From Deltaproteobacteria bacterium (GTDB taxonomy: Bacteria > Desulfobacterota > UBA8473), in contig JAUXFK010000182.1 of assembly GCA_030623035.1 (NCBI GenBank), positions 1-5,859 on the forward strand: DNA of 5,859 nucleotides. The letters are read 5' to 3'. The translations under genes were made by a program, and so were the position numbers. Positions within the stretch are counted from its first letter, which is position 1. The number at the start of each line of letters is the position of its first letter. Below, piece after piece: positions 5,843-5,859 of this stretch. The notes below the pieces were generated by a model that saw only the letters and a program-made list of their open reading frames with translations, had not been told where the DNA came from and did no database searches.

Positions 5843-5848
5843 TTGACA
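5843..5848 (+). promoter_or_regulatory. TTGACA box, possible -35 of a divergent promoter leaving the window
   Basis: A perfect TTGACA on the plus strand lies 11 bp from the right edge. Its -10 element would fall outside the window, so it cannot be confirmed. It would suit a divergent gene to the right. Confidence 0.2.
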
Positions 5849-5859
5849 GCAAAGGTTGA

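Overview
The window carries one long minus-strand gene cluster, read from right to left. It opens with the classical lower-glycolysis trio: glyceraldehyde-3-phosphate dehydrogenase (4664-5674), phosphoglycerate kinase (3464-4648) and triose-phosphate isomerase (2658-3419). Three less usual genes follow on the same strand: a DRE-TIM/HMGL-like aldolase-fold protein (1690-2652), a KDPG/KDPGal-type 2-keto-3-deoxy aldolase (1035-1661) and an aldo-keto-reductase-like TIM-barrel protein of unknown function (175-921). Gaps are 15, 44, 5, 28 and 113 bp, so the first five genes look like one operon. The sixth is probably read through from it or has a weak promoter of its own. A plausible sigma70-type promoter lies at 5746-5774, with a good ribosome-binding site before the GAPDH gene.

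The organism is a bacterium with moderately low GC, by eye. The gap-pgk-tpiA order is widespread. The PGK C-terminal GGGDTDVAV segment and the GAPDH N-terminal region recall deltaproteobacterial or candidate-phylum anaerobes, but this is a weak impression and I assign no taxon. TTG starts appear to be used for pgk and for the keto-deoxy aldolase.

The triose enzymes interconvert dihydroxyacetone phosphate, glyceraldehyde 3-phosphate and 3-phosphoglycerate. A KDPG/KDPGal aldolase makes or consumes pyruvate plus glyceraldehyde 3-phosphate, so it feeds the same triose pool. The HMGL-like protein belongs to a fold that often makes or breaks C-C bonds next to a keto acid. Four of the six proteins are therefore predicted (beta/alpha)8 barrels around triose/keto-acid chemistry, and two of those have no assignable substrate. 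The GAPDH carries residues at its cofactor site (Thr-Arg in place of Asp32, Gly-Ser in place of Leu187-Pro188) that point to NADP(H) use, so the cassette may work in the biosynthetic direction.

The left end (1-174) has no recognisable gene. It contains a near-perfect 22-bp inverted repeat (2-23 / 90-111) around a 66-bp spacer, and a stop-free minus-strand stretch running off the window. The right end (5675-5859) holds the promoter and leader of the operon and a TTGACA box pointing out of the window.
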